Shown here piece after piece: positions 30,258 to 31,855 of a stretch of DNA of 31,855 nucleotides (the first letter of the stretch is position 1; each line of letters starts with the position of its first letter). The stretch lies in contig DAITPJ010000011.1 of the NCBI GenBank assembly GCA_036833635.1, positions 1 through 31,855 of the forward strand. Reading direction: 5' to 3'. The notes beneath the pieces were generated by a model. It was not told the origin of the DNA. It ran no database searches and saw only the letters and a program-made list of their open reading frames with translations. A program made the translations under genes and the position numbers. Source of the DNA: Terrimesophilobacter sp036833635 (GTDB taxonomy: Bacteria > Actinomycetota > Actinomycetes > Actinomycetales > Microbacteriaceae).

Positions 30258-31855
30258 CAGTACTTTCTTTCCGTCGGCTGGTAGTTGGTGACCACGACCG
30301 GTTTCCAGTCGAGCTTGATGTGGTCGTCCGCCTCTGCGGACTCGGCGTCACCGGTCAGGTACGCCATGGTGTGGACCATGAGATTCTTGTCGTCGCGCTT
30401 CGGGTAGTCCTCGCGCATGTGGGCGCCGCGGCTCTCCTTGCGGTTGCGCGCGGAGTACACGACGACCTCGGCGAGGTCGAGCAGGAACCCGAGTTCGACC
30501 GCTTCGAGGAGGTCGGTGTTGAAGCGCTTGCCCTTGTCCTGCACCTGCACGTTGCGGTACCGGGCACGCAGGGTCTTGATGAGGTCCCCGACCTCGCGCA
30601 GTGACGCGTCGGTGCGGAACACCTGCGCGTTCCGGTCCATCGCCTCCTGGAGCTCCCGGCGGATGACGGCGATGCGCTCGCTGCCATCGCCACCGCGCAC
30701 GTGGTCGAGCAGCTTGCGCACACTCGCGGTCGGGTCGTCGGGAAGCGGTACCCAGTCCGCCGTTTTCGCATAGGCGACCGCGTTGCGACCGGCGCGCTTG
30801 CCGAAGACGTTGATGTCGAGGAGCGAGTTCGTGCCGAGCCGGTTCGCCCCATGCACGCTCACGCAGGCGCACTCGCCTGCCGCGTACAGCCCTGGGACGG
30901 TCTCGGTGTTGCTGCGCAGCACTTCGGAGTCGGTCGTCGTCGGGATCCCGCCCATCGCGTAGTGGGCGGTCGGAAGCACCGGCACCGGCTCGGTGTACGG
31001 CTCGACCCCGAGGTAGGTCCTCGCGAACTCGGTGATATCGGGCAGTTTCGCGTCGATGACCGCCGGTTCGAGGTGGGTGATGTCGAGGTACACGTAGTCG
31101 CGGTATGGTCCGGCCCCGCGGCCCTCGCGGATCTCCGTCGCCATCGAACGGGCGACGATGTCACGCGGAGCGAGGTCCTTGATCGTCGGGGCGTAGCGCT
31201 CCATGAAGCGCTCGCCGTCGGCATTGCGCAGGATGGCCCCCTCGCCGCGGGCGGCCTCTGAGAGAAGGATGCCGAGCCCGGCGAGACCGGTCGGGTGGAA
31301 CTGGAAGAACTCCATGTCCTCGAGCGGGAGGCCCTTGCGCCACATGATGCCGACGCCGTCGCCGGTGAGCGTGTGGGCGTTGGATGTCGTCTTGTAGATC
31401 TTGCCGAAGCCGCCCGTCGCGAAGATGATCGACTTGCCCTGGAAGACGTGCAGGTCACCCGTCGCGAGCTCGTACGCTACGACGCCGGATGGACGTTCGA
31501 CGCCGTCGACAGTGTTCATGAGGAGGTCGAGCACATAGAACTCGTTGAAGAAGTTGATGCCGAACTTGACGCAGTTCTGGTACAGGGTCTGCAGGATCAT
31601 GTGCCCTGTGCGGTCCGCTGCGTAGCAGGCGCGACGCACGGCCGCCTTGCCATGCTCCCGGGTGTGGCCGCCGAAGCGGCGCTGGTCGATGCGGCCCTCC
31701 GGCGTGCGGTTGAAGGGGAGTCCCATGTTCTCGAGGTCGATGACCGCCTCGATGGCCTCCTTGGCGAGGATCTCGGCGGCATCCTGGTCGACGAGGTAGT
31801 CGCCGCCCTTGACGGTGTCGTAGGTGTGCCACTCCCAGTTGTCTTCCTCGACGTT
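30257..31855 (-). CDS. sdhA: Succinate dehydrogenase flavoprotein subunit, 5' end outside window
   Basis: 532 residues are visible and the frame is open to the edge, where it reads NVEEDNWEWHTYDTVKGGDYL; about 50-80 N-terminal residues with the FAD dinucleotide loop and flavin-linked histidine are missing. Visible motifs include RFGGHTREHGKAAVRRACYAADRTGH, FQFHPTGLAGLGIL, the HYAMGGIPT segment and RLGTNSLLDINVFGKRAG. It oxidises succinate to fumarate. The ATG at 31726 is internal. Confidence 0.96.
   Translation of the reverse strand, partial: NVEEDNWEWHTYDTVKGGDYLVDQDAAEILAKEAIEAVIDLENMGLPFNRTPEGRIDQRRFGGHTREHGKAAVRRACYAADRTGHMILQTLYQNCVKFGINFFNEFYVLDLLMNTVDGVERPSGVVAYELATGDLHVFQGKSIIFATGGFGKIYKTTSNAHTLTGDGVGIMWRKGLPLEDMEFFQFHPTGLAGLGILLSEAARGEGAILRNADGERFMERYAPTIKDLAPRDIVARSMATEIREGRGAGPYRDYVYLDITHLEPAVIDAKLPDITEFARTYLGVEPYTEPVPVLPTAHYAMGGIPTTTDSEVLRSNTETVPGLYAAGECACVSVHGANRLGTNSLLDINVFGKRAGRNAVAYAKTADWVPLPDDPTASVRKLLDHVRGGDGSERIAVIRRELQEAMDRNAQVFRTDASLREVGDLIKTLRARYRNVQVQDKGKRFNTDLLEAVELGFLLDLAEVVVYSARNRKESRGAHMREDYPKRDDKNLMVHTMAYLTGDAESAEADDHIKLDWKPVVVTNYQPTERKY

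Overview
The window is high-GC DNA, dense with genes and short intergenic spaces. Its gene content and signals suggest an actinobacterium, most likely of the family Microbacteriaceae. The evidence is -10 boxes placed 6-8 nt before start codons (leaderless mRNAs), an actinobacterial-type repeat (TTTCGATACGC...CTACTCAACC), and a complete mevalonate route. The family is my inference; no rRNA marker is present. Four runs of exactly 100 N (5186-5285, 9780-9879, 12299-12398, 17200-17299) show a draft scaffold, and three of them interrupt genes.

Layout. 1-696: the end of an HpaB-type flavin-dependent 4-hydroxyphenylacetate monooxygenase. 742-1614: a formate/nitrite channel on the minus strand. 1805-3580: a membrane cytochrome b fused to a sulfite-oxidase-type molybdenum domain, plus a small partner of unknown function. 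3645-5111: a succinate-semialdehyde dehydrogenase. 5112-5546: a repeat cluster with a gap and a possible 17-residue peptide. 5547-7467: a thiolase and an HSD10-like dehydrogenase. 7478-8849: a 17-bp inverted repeat, a SpoU-type RNA methyltransferase and an AhpD-like protein. 9015-11265: an ABC exporter with an in-frame tandem repeat in its ATPase domain, behind a small HTH regulator whose promoter is covered by two identical-type palindromes. 11391-14011: an ABC-2 drug/polysaccharide-type exporter (ATPase and two permeases). 14008-14361: a small membrane protein.

14430-20041 is the most unusual part. A mevalonate-pathway cluster reads leftward as mvaD, mvaK2, a single 763-aa protein fusing class II HMG-CoA reductase to mevalonate kinase, and then a 32-residue membrane peptide. 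Each gene overlaps the next by four bases. HMG-CoA synthase is transcribed divergently from a symmetric AT-rich promoter. Together these carry acetoacetyl-CoA to isopentenyl diphosphate; the thiolase at 5547 might supply acetoacetyl-CoA, but nothing shows it does. No IPP isomerase is in view.

20124-23946 is a classical riboflavin operon on the minus strand: FMN riboswitch, ribD, ribE, ribBA, ribH. The ribE 3' end has taken up a 79-bp palindromic element that encodes part of a 50-residue tail. 24121-27628 is a minus-strand run of yihY-like, xthA, trpS and a GNAT acetyltransferase. 27808-29325 encodes an ECF sigma factor fused to a zinc-binding anti-sigma-like segment, membrane segments and a C-terminal domain. 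29493-31855 holds sdhB and most of sdhA, which runs off the window.

Across the window I find several palindromic repeat families and a marked excess of the hexamer GGATGC/GCATCC. No tRNA, rRNA, CRISPR array, transposase or phage gene was seen.
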